Positions 10,970-23,190 of a DNA stretch of 64,000 nucleotides are shown one piece after another. A program made the position numbers and the translations under genes. Positions within the stretch are counted from its first letter, which is position 1. Each line of letters begins with the position of its first letter. The stretch lies in assembly GCA_030737875.1 (NCBI GenBank), contig CM060919.1, forward strand, positions 805,611,160-805,675,159, in the 5' to 3' direction. The notes under the pieces were generated by a model. It ran no database searches, was not told the origin of the DNA, and saw only the letters and a list, made by a program, of their open reading frames with translations. Source of the DNA: Allium sativum. Its lineage: Eukaryota; Streptophyta; Magnoliopsida; Asparagales; Amaryllidaceae.

Positions 10970-11001
10970 TACGTGGCCTTGCGTCTCACTGTACACGTGG
11001 C
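10970..11001 (-). promoter_or_regulatory. Two ABRE/G-box motifs upstream of RCI2
   Basis: TACGTGGC at 10970-10977 and CACGTGGC at 10994-11001 (plus strand) lie 146-177 bp upstream of the RCI2 start codon. Known: ACGTGGC is the ABA-response element core bound by bZIP factors in either orientation, and paired ABREs are typical of ABA-inducible promoters. A related CACGTTAC lies just upstream of the pair. No convincing TATA box was seen. Confidence 0.6.
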
Positions 11002-11089
11002 TTCTGGACGACACGTTACGTTTCACTCTGGTTTCGTGGTTCTTGCTGCAAGTTATGGTTTCCCGCTGATCATGTATTGGAATCCTTTG

Positions 11090-11690
11090 AATACTTGTAG
11101 CATTTCGAAGAAGACAATAATGAAAGTAGGATGATTAAATTTGGTAATATCCCCGATTTTGTTTGTTAATAGATTTTTTTTTAAATTGTAGAAAATTATA
11201 TATAAAAAGTTTTCTTAAGGTAAACTTTATTCATATCCACCATTTTAGTTAGTTCATCCACAGTATTTTCTAGTTTTTTTTTTCAGCATTAACAAAAAGT
11301 ATCCCGTTCATCCACATTTCCAATACAAAGTTTTCAATGCTTCATCTTCCTTTTCATTCTCTTAGATTCAATTATTCACAATGTACTATTTTTTTCATCT
11401 CTTTGTAAATAAGCAATATATTTCTCTCTGTGCAGATAAGCAATATAATTAAAACATAATAAGTTGTGTTTTTCAAAAATTTCTTGTACTTCCACATCAA
11501 ATAATTGGATCTAAGAGAATGAAAAAGTAGATGAAGCATGCTCATATTAAATCAAATAATTGGATCTAAGAGAATGAAAAGGAAGATTCAATCATATAAT
11601 TTATAGAATGCTAGTACAAGCTCTAAGTCTGATCATGAGCAGGTTCAGCATGCTCATATTAAATTTACCAAAAAAAAAAAAAAAAAAAAA
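11090..11690. other. AT-rich intergenic DNA upstream of RCI2
   Basis: No gene seen. Contains the inverted repeat at 11338-11592 and an oligo(A) tract near 11668-11692. Confidence 0.4.
11338..11592. repeat. Inverted repeat with a duplicated right arm
   Basis: The left arm at 11338-11377 (tgcttcatcttccttttcat...) is complementary to 11500-11539 with about three mismatches over 39 bp. A second, partial right arm starts at 11555 (same ataattggatctaagagaat core). The phrase 'agcatgctcatattaaat' also occurs twice, at about 11536 and 11648. Single-stranded, this could fold into a long hairpin; it may be a decayed MITE. No target duplication was found. Confidence 0.6.
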
Positions 11691-11693
11691 AAT

Positions 11694-12041
11694 ATGAAAT
11701 TAAAGTGTTTTCTTCCCAAACCCAGTTCTCTCCTTCCACCTAAAACCCCACGCGTGCCTTCCCCAAGCCACTACCCCTCTTCCCATGACGACGCCATCCA
11801 AACCCTTCACCCTGCATCCACCGTCCGGTCAAAGTCTCTGCCACCTAAAGACTCCACGCAACCCCAAATCCCACGTCTTGTACATTCACGCAAGTCGCCA
11901 CTTAAAAAGCCACCTGTGACAAAGTCAGAGCCAAATCCGCCTTTTGCCGAGACCCACAGGCACCTGATGTGTCCTCCTTCATGTTACAACCATATATTGT
12001 ATCGAGCATTTGATGTACATAATTCTGCACTGTTATGTTAG
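11694..12041 (+). other. Unrecognised Pro/Ser-rich open frame (115 codons)
   Basis: A plus-strand frame opening just after a 24-base oligo(A) tract. Composition is rich in Pro, Ser, Lys and His, with no domain, signal peptide or membrane segment. GC content is higher than in the surrounding DNA, which suggests an origin in transcribed or captured gene sequence. I recognise no family and would not call it a gene without transcript support. Confidence 0.2.
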
Positions 12042-12180
12042 TGACTGGAGTGGAAGAAAAGGTTGTTAGAGCTGAAAAAAAATGAAGGTAGCCATACACA
12101 CACAAAATATGGAGATAGAATAGTGCAAATCTGGTGATGATAGTTTGTATATATAATTAAAAGTGGAAAATAGGGAGAAT

Positions 12181-12365
12181 GACAAACTTTGGAATTTTTT
12201 TGGTGAAAAGTATGAGAAGTTTCAAAATTAGGGAGAAGGCCAAATGATAGTGTAAATGGAAAAATGTTAGTGGGCCCCCTGAATTCCACCTTTAGTGTAA
12301 ATGTGTCATTCTCCCTAATTTTGAAACTTCTCATACTTTTCACCAATTTTTTTCCAAAGTTTGTC
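12181..12365. repeat. Foldback element (57-bp inverted repeat arms, MITE-like)
   Basis: The left arm starts gacaaactttggaattttt (12181-12238). The right arm at 12309-12365 is its near-perfect complement and ends ...ccaaagtttgtc. The spacer is about 70 bp. The two arms differ mainly in one T-run length. No clear target-site duplication was found, so the superfamily is unassigned. Confidence 0.8.
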
Positions 12366-12849
12366 CTTTAAAAGAAAATCCCCTAATTAAAACATATTTT
12401 TGGATTTCATGATGTCTGTTTTGGTCTTTTCCGTATTTCGGTTGTATGTTGATTTAGGCAGCTAGATTTAGTATTTTAATTTCAAACAAACTTATTGGAA
12501 GAAAAAAAACCATTTGGTTGATTGATCAGTTAATCCACAAATGGATTAACTAATCATTATTTCGTGGATTTACTTACATGTGGATTAACTGACCAAACTC
12601 ATGGATATATATAAAAATTACTTTTTCTTAATCATGGTGTAAATCCTAACTCATATTTACGTACCCTATAGCTATGTACATTACTCATATGTTGCACTTG
12701 CATTATACACACAAGAGTTTATTTGATAAATTCATTAATATATATATATATATATATATATATCTTAATTCAAATTAAATTAAAATTCATTCCAAACAAT
12801 TTAAATAAAATATAAATTTATTTAAAATTTTATTAGTTCTAATAATCTT
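12366..12849. other. AT-rich intergenic DNA with (TA)n
   Basis: No gene. A (TA)13-14 microsatellite at 12737-12763. A small inverted repeat pairs gatcagttaatccaca (about 12524) with tgtggattaactgacc (about 12580). Confidence 0.5.
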
Positions 12850-14830
12850 TTAGATTTCATACAGTAAACGGATCCAAAATTTCCCAATTAGGACCACAGG
12901 GTGCTTACTTAGGATTGTTGGCCGCCTTAGCCAACTGATTAGCTTTAACATTTCTTTCTTGAGGAAAATGCTCTTTTTGAAACTCTTGTAGGTGCAAATC
13001 GGCTTCTTAGACTCCTCCACATAGAGGGTCAATGCCTTACCATGGACCTGGAAGCGTTCATCAACCTGATTTACAATCAACGATAAGTCAGTGAAACATG
13101 CACAGATTCCGCATGTAACTCTTTAGTCATATGGAGTTTGGTCATGATGACTCATTGTTCATTACCCTGAAGCTTAAATAAATGGTTAGGAAAGGTTGTT
13201 TTCCATCGGGCTTGATCCTAGCACCATTCTTTCCCTCATGCCTTTCTTATTAAATGCGTTGATGGTGCACAATTTTCAAGAGAGTAAGTTTACTTTCATT
13301 TCCTCACTGCTATTGTCAGGGTTGGGTCACTCAGCTATGAAATCATCCACATTCTTGCCTTTGATTGAGGTTTTAGGATAGAAAGTAATGTGGTATTGTT
13401 CGAGCTTCACAAGCTATACGAATAGGAAACCTACAACATCTGGCAAGTTTAACACTCGTCTAAGGGGTTGATTAGTAAGGACTTTGATCGGATGAGAATA
13501 GAAATACAATCATAGGCATTGAAAGACCATGAACAAGCATAGGGCGTCTTTACCAACTTGGAATATCTTGTGTTCGGGTTTATTAACCCCTAATTGAAAT
13601 AGTATACGGGGCATTGAACTTTTTTCATCGGGATTGAGGCATAGGTCGCATGATCAGTTACCATGAGATACAAATACAGAACCACCCCATTAATTGGCTT
13701 TAATAGCAAAAAAAAGTTGTGGTCACTACATGTGTACTCTGAAACACTTTCTTTAAGCAAAGGTGTCTCTTAAGTTCCTTAAAGGCTTTGAAACAATCTT
13801 CTCCACACAAATGAATTTCCCATTTTGATTATGTTGAAGAAAGGTACACAATAGTCATGGTTTTCAACATAAAGTAGTGAGTGTCGCAATCGTCCCATCT
13901 AGACTCTATACTTGCTTAACCGTCCAATATACATACATATCTTTAATTTCTTAAATCTTGATAGGATTGGACTCAATGCCCTTGGAACTCACTCAAATCC
14001 AACAAATTTCTAGATCACACTGTATAAGGATTTTCTTAGTGTTAAGCTATATATTGTACTTGTGGATGATGTCAAAAGTACCAAACAAAACATTTTAACA
14101 TGTCCCTCGACCTTCTCAGACCTTTCTAGCATATCATTCACATTGACCTTCATTGATTGATTGTTTTTCTAGTGAACATTTGGTTAATGAGTCATTTATA
14201 TGTAGCATCAATGTTGAAAAAGCTGAAAAGCATAGCTTGGAGCAATAAATCTAAGCATTAGTGGTAAATGAAGTGTGCTCTTGGATAGGGATGTGCATAA
14301 CAATCTAGTTATATCTGGAGTATATGCCAATGAAATTGAATATATCATTTTCAGTGTTTGTATTCGTAAGCTTATTAACCTAAGTCATAGGAATAATGTC
14401 TTTTTGGCATGTCATATTCAGGTCAAAGAAGTTGGCGCAAGTTCTTTAAGTCCCACTAGGATTTCGAATGAGTACCGACTTGACTAACTAAACCAAATAT
14501 GTTTCTTCCTGAACAAAGCAACTCATTAGAAATTTCTCTACTTCTTCCTTGAGTGCCTTATGCTACATGGTGTTAAGCATTTGCGCCTTCTTTCAGACCG
14601 GATGAGTTTCTAGGTCAATGTTGAGGGAATAACATATAATTATGGTATCAATACCTATTACACTGGCATGTCGCCAAGGAATCACATCCTTGCTCTCTAG
14701 TGGCAAGAAAATCAATTAGTCTCTTACTTCCGAGCTCAACTATTTGCTTATATGGATGACCTTTCTAGGGTCATTAGAGACAATCTTAGTTGGGTCAAGT
14801 GGCATTGTTTCCCTCACCCTTGTAAGTTGT
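12850..14830 (-). pseudogene. Ty3/gypsy (Tat-type) RT-RNase H relic
   Basis: Minus-strand pol with many stops and frameshifts, recognised by ordered motifs. Near 14600 is the pre-RT linker ending HKALKEEVEKFL. Near 14400-14500 is a FDLNM.CQKD-like version of the usual FTDLNKACPKD. Near 14115-14150 is VNDMLERSEKVEGHV, where the catalytic YVDD reads VND. Near 13990 is GIESNPIKI. Near 13640 is YLMVTDHA, then PVYYFN (connection/RNase H). Near 13060 is a second RNase H-like block starting IVNQVDERFQVHGKALTLYV. Known: duplicated RNase H (aRNH), the VTDHA-type wording and the CQKD box mark the Tat/Ogre/Retand lineage of non-chromovirus Ty3/gypsy elements. No LTRs remain. This is among the oldest elements in the window. 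Confidence 0.8.
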
Positions 14831-15180
14831 AAAAATCACTAGGCCAATGTTAGATGGTAAGCATGAACTAGGGATTAATCGCTTAGGCGAGGATTAATTA
14901 AATCTAGGCATTTTTGATAAAATCATGCATTTTGGATAAAAATTTAGTATTTTATTTGGTACTAACTAAGCCATAATAGGATATCATGAATTTGGAAGCA
15001 GCCACAAAGACAAAATCATTAGAAATAAACATTATGATGCCTATAAAAGGCATCAGCTTAAATTGTAGCATGGATGTTGCATATAAGCCAGTTTATATGC
15101 TTGGGACTATAATCACTCCTTTGAGGATCAATCGGGTCATCATGGCAATCTTCAATATTCTCTTCTATGTCATGCTAATC
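14831..15180. other. Unassigned flank of the CACTA insertion
   Basis: May be further Tat-element sequence upstream of RT, because it directly continues the relic on the minus strand. I could not match it to protease or gag motifs. Confidence 0.3.
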
Positions 15181-15213
15181 CACTACAAGAAGAAACTGTG
15201 TATAGCAGCGGCA
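15181..15213 (+). repeat. CACTA left terminal inverted repeat
   Basis: Pairs with 29981-30010. The conserved outer core is CACTACA.GAA.A followed by CTGT.TATAGC and GGCA. The left copy has a 3-base 'agc' insertion relative to the right. Confidence 0.8.
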
Positions 15214-15566
15214 TAATCCGCTTCTAATCCATCGCTATATTGGCTTTAGCGACGGATTTCCTGCATAACATGGTGGTCGAAAAATAAATGACAGTAATTG
15301 TGTCAAATTTTGCGACGGACTTTAGCATGAGTTTTCCGATAGTTTTCGTTATTTTACTAATTATATAATAAAAATAAAATTTTACTTATTTTTATTTTAT
15401 ATACCGATTGTTTACCAACGGATAATTAATTTGTAATAAAATATTATCTAAAAAAGGAGTGGGTAAACCCTTACTAATTGCCAAGGGATTGGTGCCAGAA
15501 ATTAAATTGGGGTAAACTCAACCTTACTTTTTTTGTTGGTAATCCGCCGCTATTCCCCTTTTGATC

Positions 15567-15602
<36 letters not shown>

Positions 15603-18600
15603 CACACACATAAACATATATATATATATATACGTACATATATATATATATTGAACTAAAATCATTCAACTGTGAACATTGAAATAAATAACATATTAAA
15701 AAATGATAAATTAGCCAACAATATTAATTTAGAACTAAAAAGAACATTCGTAGTCACATACAAAAAACCACAACATCTATAATCCTTCATCAATTCATAC
15801 ACCAAGCTGAATTATGAACGAAACAATTCAATTGGTGCTAACATTATCTCAAATACAAGCATATATCATTCATGACTATACTAAAACCACATAACGTCAT
15901 ATTTATACCAAAATAAGTCTAAGTAACATACCCAACCAGCTTATGAAGACGGTGATGAAGAAGTCTCAAGCAAAATATGGCAGTACGAGCTTCAAGATTC
16001 CATAAAACGGTTTTTGGAGTCAAATGAATTCTCTGCTCCTCTTGCCCACCAAGAAGTTATGTTTTTTTGGCATCGGTTGTGATTGTGGCACCAATTATGA
16101 GCGCTTGGTCTTTTTTCTTGTAAATCTTTTAGATTGTGAGATCAAACACCCCTCACTTCCATCCTCTTCCATCCACTTCTCCAAAACAATGATGTGTCGA
16201 AACAGTGCTGCGAAAGATACCTAGTTCCTTATCAAATAAGAAGCAAAAATACACTTTTTTCTAGGAGGTAAAAACAAGAGGTCACCATCCTTTCTAACTT
16301 GGAACTAAGTTCATAGATAGTTATTGGCTTTAAGATTAAAAGCCATTTCCATGCTTCACCCAAATTATGATGCAGACTAATTTTGATAAAACCATTGGAT
16401 AAAACAGTCAAGGCTAATAATACATATTGTATGGTTAGTAATACCTCTGGAGTGCATCTATCAACTTCCTTGGAATGCAAATTTGTTGTCTCCCTCAACT
16501 TAAGAATACGATAATTTAAGCTGTTGTGTATTACTACATACAAATATTGTACTTAATCTAATTAATTAGTGTATTTCTACAAATAGAACAAATAGTAAAA
16601 TAACTAAATGTGCTGTATTTGATAATGAGAGTGAGATGATTTAGTTTGTGATTATACTGCACTATAAGTGCATAGAGGAAAAAAATATGTTGTTTCCTAC
16701 CATCTCATTCTAGGAAATCCAGACCAAATAAATCATTTTCATTTATAAACGGGAATTTCCAACGCAAAATAAGCTATTCAGATTATATGCAGACAAAACT
16801 TCAAGAATGTTAGCTATTTAGCATGATTATAAACATATGCAATTCACGTTAATTTATGAAGCTTGTTTAATGCAGGGACTACCACAAGTTAATGAAAATA
16901 AAAGAAAAGAAAGAAGCAGACCCACTCACCTGCTCTTGACTGACCTGTTTCCACCATCAACCTCCTCCAGAACCACTGACATGCCTCCTTAACCACCATC
17001 CGTCGTCACCTCTACAATAACGGTTGCACCCAAAAAACTCAACCAAAAGTCCACGTGCCTAGACCACCTACGAGCAAAGAAGCCAGCTTGCTAAAGCTTC
17101 GAATGGATGGCAGAGACTGTAGCATGGATAACACAAGCTCGGTGTTTGGTGAAGATGTAAATAGGGCTGGTTCTAGCTCATGGGTTGCCCTAGGCATACA
17201 CAATTTTTATTGCCTTCTACACAGAAAATTGAACTAATTATTGTTAAGAGATGGAAGGAAGTGTCTTTGTGATCCAAAGAGCCTACTAGTTCACTTGGAA
17301 ATTAAATATGCCATTATGTAGATATATGAACATATTTGCATTTGCTACCTTGTAGCATCATCAATAAAATGAGTATTAACTAGAAAAATCAATAAATGAA
17401 TAGATAATACTTGCAGTCTAACAAGTTAAGAACAAGAATAATTTTAACAAGTTAAGAACAAGAATGCTTTTTCTTCATTCCTGATCAAACATCTTTTTTT
17501 TAATTCTTCCAATAAATAGCAAAATTAATCGCTGCATCGATCAACAAAATACTGGAAAAGAATTGCATTGCAACTTAACAAATTAGGGCAACAATGTAGA
17601 TGTCAAGGTAAATGTGCCTGAGAAATCTTCAGTTAAATTTTCAACTTGCACTTATTTCTTTTCCCATGGAGTTAACTGACCCATTAAAAACAAATGCTCT
17701 AATAAAAGCAAGGACAATGGCTGTGTTTTTGCCTCCTCATACCAGGTACAGGTTTTTTATCATCAATAAAATTTTACATTCTGAACACGGGAAGATTAGT
17801 ATTGTTTTCAAACTGCATTATGAAGCCAAACAAGCCAGTGATTGAGAAATTAACATATATTACCATTTTCGGTTAACAAATATTAATCAAAACAGCAAAA
17901 ACAATTTACAAACTGAAACAGTACCTTCTTTGTCAACAAATATTACTGTATTCTATCAAACAACCTAATAAGCAAAGGAGGGTTGCTGCTTGTTGCTGAC
18001 GTTGAAAACTTAAAGGAGGAAGGGTCGCTGATGTTGAGTTGAAGCTTGAGTCTTGAAGCCTAAAGGAGCCAAGGAGGGCTCGCTACTCTCGAATTAGGGC
18101 TTCTATCGAAGGAGGATGGTCTCAGCTCGTCTGTCGGAGGAGGTGATTCCGATTCAAAAATCGCAATCGGTTGGACGGTGGAGAGGAGAACACGAGATTA
18201 GGGAGCAAACGGAATCCATGGAGTCGAATTAAATAAAGAACTTCTAGGATTTTTTGGGAAGTTGTATGAAGCAGCTAGTGAAGTGGACCAGATTTTTGTG
18301 TAGTAGAAAGAGAAGGAAGGAGAATGGTTCTGTAAAAACAAGGCTTACGAAGTAAATTTTTTGGGGTTGGAGCCAAAAAATGGGTCGTGGAGGCAAAAGT
18401 TCCATTTTTGGAACGAACAAGATTTAACATATAAATTATTATTTGTGATTTACTAACTATATATATTTAATCATAATAAAATATTAAATTTAAATTTAGC
18501 TACTGATTATAAATAATTATTATGAGTTATAAGTTATAAATTATTTATTTGTAATCATTTTATTATAAATTATGAATAATTAATCCTTGTAGTTAGAACC

Positions 18601-18950
18601 AATGTTTTCATAACCTTTTAAAAAGTTGTTAAAAGGTTAACTGATAATTATTAGTAATAAATATTGTCAAAACTTCCTACGTTATATGAAAGCGTTGTAA
18701 AAGTTTATATTTTACATTGTTTCTAAACAAAATGTTCTGAAAACATAAGATTTTTAAACATTTTTGTCAGAAAAACATTGTAAAATTACATTTTTTTTAC
18801 AACATTTTGTTATCAGTATTGTGAAAAAAAAACATTATAAAAAGGTGATTTTATTGTGAAAAAACATTGTAAAAACATTTAAATAATGTAATAATCTGTT
18901 TTCCTATTTTTGTTGTTATGGACGCAATGGACATCAACTTCTTTTCTACC
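15214..18950. other. CACTA interior, left part (no recognisable transposase)
   Basis: Subterminal repeats to about 15360; a (TA)15 microsatellite at 15570-15600; then mostly AT-rich DNA. Two more GC-rich islands (about 16920-17190 and 18000-18260) resemble untranslated or exon-like sequence, and a minus-strand reading of the second resembles a CT-rich 5' leader with an ATG. I recognise no protein family in them. Captured host-gene fragments are possible. At 18600-18900 short motifs of the type 'aaaacattgtaaaa' recur at least five times. Confidence 0.4.
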
Positions 18951-21514
18951 TATAACGACCCGCATTCTACGCATCGCGGGATCGTAGAATATTTATTTCT
19001 TTCACAAACGAAGTCGTATGGTCATGTAACTTTGGGAGATGACTATCGAGGTCATTTCCCATGTTCATGATTTTTCCCGATTTTTAAATGACCGTTTTGC
19101 CCTTAGCTAATCTTGTTTTGACCATAACTTTTGATTGGAAAGGAGTTTTGACCTAAAACCACTTCCACTGGCTCTGGATGATGGTTTACAATTTCATAGA
19201 GTGGTCACATTAGCCAAACGAACTAACCGTTTGGGAGATATGGCTGAAACAAGTTTCAGATGGTGAAAAACCGCTTAATTGGGCTTAACCGGGTGATTAA
19301 CAGCTAGGCCCAATGGGGGATTTCGGGATTAGAGGTATTTAATGCCTGCTAGGGTTAGGATTTCGGTTTTTCACTCATTTTCCAGCCGCCACAAACCCTC
19401 TCTTCAACCTAACAATGGCCTCCAACATCTAAGAACACCTCTAATCACTTCTTAATCAAGTTTTGGCTTAAACTACATCAAATTAAGGTGGAATAACGCC
19501 AAAGCAAGGTTAGAGCTGTTGTGTTGCTTTGGGAACAGCGCCATAACAGTAGATTATTTCAGATCTAAAGTTCATTTGTGGCCAAGGTGAGTGATTTGCA
19601 TAGTTCCTCACTAATTATGGTTAATTAAGGGTAATTAGTGTTGATTAGCGAATTTATACACTAATAAATTCTGGAAAAATATTTATAAATTCTTAAATGA
19701 TGTTTTAGACCTCTGTTAGAAACTTGGGTTAATTTGGTTAAGTTTTGATAACCCTATCATTAACTATGCTGGAACATGCTTAAGGGAAAATATGAGATTT
19801 TGGGTATGTTTGATCTGTTTTACATGCCATGATTGTTGTTTTGCTGTTTGTGGATGATTATACATGTTGCTATGGCTGTATGGTATGCTTTGTGATTGCC
19901 TAGAAGTGTTAGATTGGTCGAAAACGCCGTCGTATGGCGTAAAACAACCGCAGGAAAGTTGCAGGAAATATGCAGGGTTTCAGACCGGATCGGTTTGGAT
20001 CATTGGGCTCGGATCGGATAGGAGAACCGGGCAGGTGGACCTGATTCAGATTAGAACTTAGCATAAGGGGTTTGGCGAGAAGGAAGGCCATTTGCTTAGA
20101 GTTGGAGTTGGGCAGGGGATCGGATCAGAGAGACTAACAGGGGATCGGATCAGAAATAAGGTCGTGGGGATCGGATCGGACTAGGGCCAGGGAGCGGGAT
20201 CAGATCAGAGGACCAAGCTTGGAGCTGGAGTTGGAGCAAAGCAACGGATCGGATCGGGACATCTAAGAGGGAGCAACCACCGAACCAGGTATAGGGCATT
20301 CGAACCGAACCAGAGCTGGAGGACCGAACCGAGGAGGAATCGAGCACTGATCAAGGCATAAGCTAGGATCACCGGACCGAACCGGGTCGGGACTACCGAA
20401 CCGAACCACATGTGTACTTTTACCTCATCGTGACGACTCTTTTGAAGATCAACTCCAATTCGACCAAAGCCCGAGATGCAAAGGAGGTCCAAATGAGGAG
20501 CTTTGACTCGGGATCCAGATGGGAACCAATTAGTGAGCTTCATGATTGGGCTTTGCTGCGGGACGTGTGCTAAGGGGTTGTCATGTCTATAACTTTGGAT
20601 CACGATGTGTAGGGGGTACGTGAACGGATTCAGGGCCACAATGGCCTAGGTACGACTAAAGAGCTATAGACCAATGAAGTGGGGTCATTTATAAAGATTT
20701 GGTCATGACTCCATGTGGTGAGCTTGGTAGTAGCGGTAGTTGTACAGGTCGAACTCCGTCACTACTTCGATGGGTCTAGTGATTGAAATGGTGGACATCG
20801 TATGCTTTACACACAAAGTGAGAGATGTGAGGATGGTTGCTATGCTTGATTTGTTGCCATCATTATGACATGCACACCCCCCCGGTTATCTTTACACCAT
20901 TTATTCAGTGGCACCTTAGAGAATTGTACGGTATGTAGTGCTAACTCTTTGGTTGCAGGTCCAGATTCAGGTATGGTTTAGTATCCCTGTTATTGTTCTG
21001 TTTAGCTGCTTATCGCTCATACCAGACTTTTTGTCTGACCCAGAGCTTTATGTCTCTTCTTATTACTCTGGGTGCTCTCACGAGCAGACTAGAGACAGGT
21101 TAGCTGGTGATGCACGAGTAGCCGTACCGGAGACGAGCAGGAGGCTTCCACGTATGATACATATATAAATATTCTCCCTGTGTCGCTGTTGGTCACTACT
21201 TTGGGCATTAGTAGTGCACTCTTCCTCTCATTTGGTTAGAGACAGTAAGTTGAAAAGTTGTAATAAGCTGTATTTAGACTTCCGCTACTCTGATGTTGAT
21301 GTTGGTTTTAGTTATCAGCTTATGCACTGTCTCGCCTGTTTTATGTCAAGTACATTATTATTATATTTTGTTCCATGCGCTGTGAGACATTCTACAGGTT
21401 TTCGATTAGATCATCCTCTTCTTTCCTTTCTTTGGCGATCGTTCTGTGCTAGTTGGGCATGTGTACAGCGCACTTTCAGAGGAAATGTCGGCTGGTGCGG
21501 GGCGGGCCGTCACA
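18951..21514 (+). repeat. 5' LTR of gypsy element 1
   Basis: 2564 bp, partner of 26226-28793; ends ...GCCGTCACA. Contains a TATTTAA-type sequence near 19338 and a GGATC/CGAAC pentamer-rich stretch at 19980-20410. Confidence 0.95.
19980..20410 (+). repeat. Pentamer-rich tract (GGATC then CGAAC) in the element 1 LTR
   Basis: About a dozen partly degenerate GGATCGGATC words are followed by CGAACCGAAC words, in a GC-rich context unlike the AT-rich surroundings. The 3' LTR carries the same tract at about 27255-27685 with different local copy numbers. It looks like a short-unit expansion that spread within the LTR. Confidence 0.75.
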
Positions 21515-21516
21515 CT

Positions 21517-21528
21517 TGGTATCAGAGC
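21517..21528 (+). other. Primer-binding site of element 1
   Basis: TGGTATCAGAGC, an exact match to the initiator-Met tRNA-type PBS, two bases inside the 5' LTR. Confidence 0.93.
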
Positions 21529-21714
21529 TCTAGGTTGCGTAGTTAACCTAGGGAAAGACACCAGGGAGAGATACACGTATATGAGAGCGCGTATTTGTGA
21601 TTATTTTGGTTTTCAAAAGCTATATATATAATATTAGTATAGCTAAGGATGAAGTCGCACTGCACTGACACCACAAAGAGGATGGTTAATCGTTTTCTCT
21701 TTACAGATTGAACG

Positions 21715-23190
21715 ATGAGCCGATATGCAAGAGGTGCCAGTAGAGGAGCCAATAATGGGAATGTTGCTGACATGAGGACGATGTTTACTGACCTCATGAG
21801 AGAGATGCTGAGGGATGTGCAGAGGGCAGCTCCCAATAATGGTGGTAATGGTGGTGGTCCAATAGTGCAGGCGCCTAGGGCCGATTTCACCAAGCTGAAC
21901 AAGGATTATACTATTCTTGGTGGGAAGCCGTTCCACGGAACGGAGTCGGCTACGGATGTTCAAGATTGGTTGTATAGCTGCGAGCGTATTTTCGAAGACT
22001 TGGGTATCGAGGATGCGATGAAGAGAAGGCTAGCATCACGTCAGCTGCAAGGACGGGCAATGAATTGGTGGAATGCTATAAAGACAGTTACTCCCGAGGA
22101 TCAGATTACTTGGGAGCAGTTTAAGGCCCGCTTTAGCGATAAGTTCATTCTGGCTGCTCAGAAGTCAGTGCTTTTTAAGAAATTCTTGGAGCTCAAGAAG
22201 AATGGCAGAGCTGTCTCGGAGTATATTGCTGAATTCGACACTTTGTTGAAGTATGGGTTATCTCTTATTGATACTGCCGAGAAGAAGAACGAGAAGTTCA
22301 TAACTGGCTTGGATCAGTACTTGGGGGAAAGGCTTATTAACCACATCAATGAGACGTTTGAATCTATTGTGTGGAAAGCATTGAGGTCAGAGAATCTTTA
22401 CCCTAAGTCGAAGACTGAGGTTGCATCTGCAGAGGAGCCGAAGCCGCAAGCAAGTGGTGGAGGCAAGAGTGGTTCTCAGAATAGGAGGAAGCAGAACCAG
22501 AATAAGGATGGCCAGAAAAAGAACAAAAAAGATGTTGAGTGCTTCAGCTGTGGTAACAAGGGCCATCATGCTAGTAATTGTCGGGCCAAGCCAGCGGATA
22601 GGAAGTGCTTCAACTGTGGCCAAGTGGGACATCACAAGGACAAGTGTCCGCAACCCCCTAAAGAAAAGCAGACGGTGAAAGCATATTCCCTTCATGCTAT
22701 TCCTTCTTCGTCGAATGCCCCAACTGCAGCGGAGAAGGGAAAGAATGTTGTTATTCAAGGTATGCTTTCTGTTTATGATGTTCCTGTTAGATTTTTGTTT
22801 GATACCGGAGCTTCCAGTTCTTTCATATCTAGTGACCTGGTAGATAGGTTGGGATTGGAGCCCGAGATTGTCGATAGACCTTTAGTAGTGACAAACCCGA
22901 TTGGTGGTTCGACTAACCTTAGCATGATTTGTCGTAATGTGGTCTTATCGAGTCATGGATGCATGTTTGTTTGTGATTGCTTTGTTTTTGGCTTTACTAG
23001 GTTTGGCATTATTTTGGGAGTCGATTGGCTCCAAAGATACGGGGTGGTGGTAGACTGTGAGGGCTTTCTGGTTACAGCTAGAGCGGATGATGTGCGGAGG
23101 GTAGTGTTTGGTGGTCTACCCGGTGATGGGGTAATGGCTAGTTTTCTAAATTCCCTCGACATCCCGCATAGTGAGTTGTCCTTGGGTTGG
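21715..23190 (+). pseudogene. Element 1 gag and protease
   Basis: Capsid/nucleocapsid plus aspartic protease of a gypsy polyprotein. Starts at the ATG after the leader (MSRYARGASRGANNG). The retrotransposon-gag domain occupies about residues 70-200 (NWWNAIKTVTPEDQITWEQF region). Two CX2CX4HX4C zinc knuckles follow at about residues 276 and 298 (CFSCGNKGHHASNC, CFNCGQVGHHKDKC). The protease has LFDTGASSSFI at about residue 362 and a GVDWLQRYG flap-like region at about 437. A one-base insertion near 23185 shifts the frame just before RT; the old frame runs on to a stop at 23247. Gag and protease themselves look intact, so this part could in principle be translated. Confidence 0.92.

Noticed and set aside
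16232..16543. Minus-strand ORF of 103 codons within CACTA as a transposase
   Set aside because: No CACTA transposase motif or other domain; length and composition fit a chance frame.
20205..20639. 144-codon minus-strand ORF in the element 1 LTR
   Set aside because: It crosses the GGATC/CGAAC pentamer tract, and the 3' LTR copy of the frame is broken. No domain.
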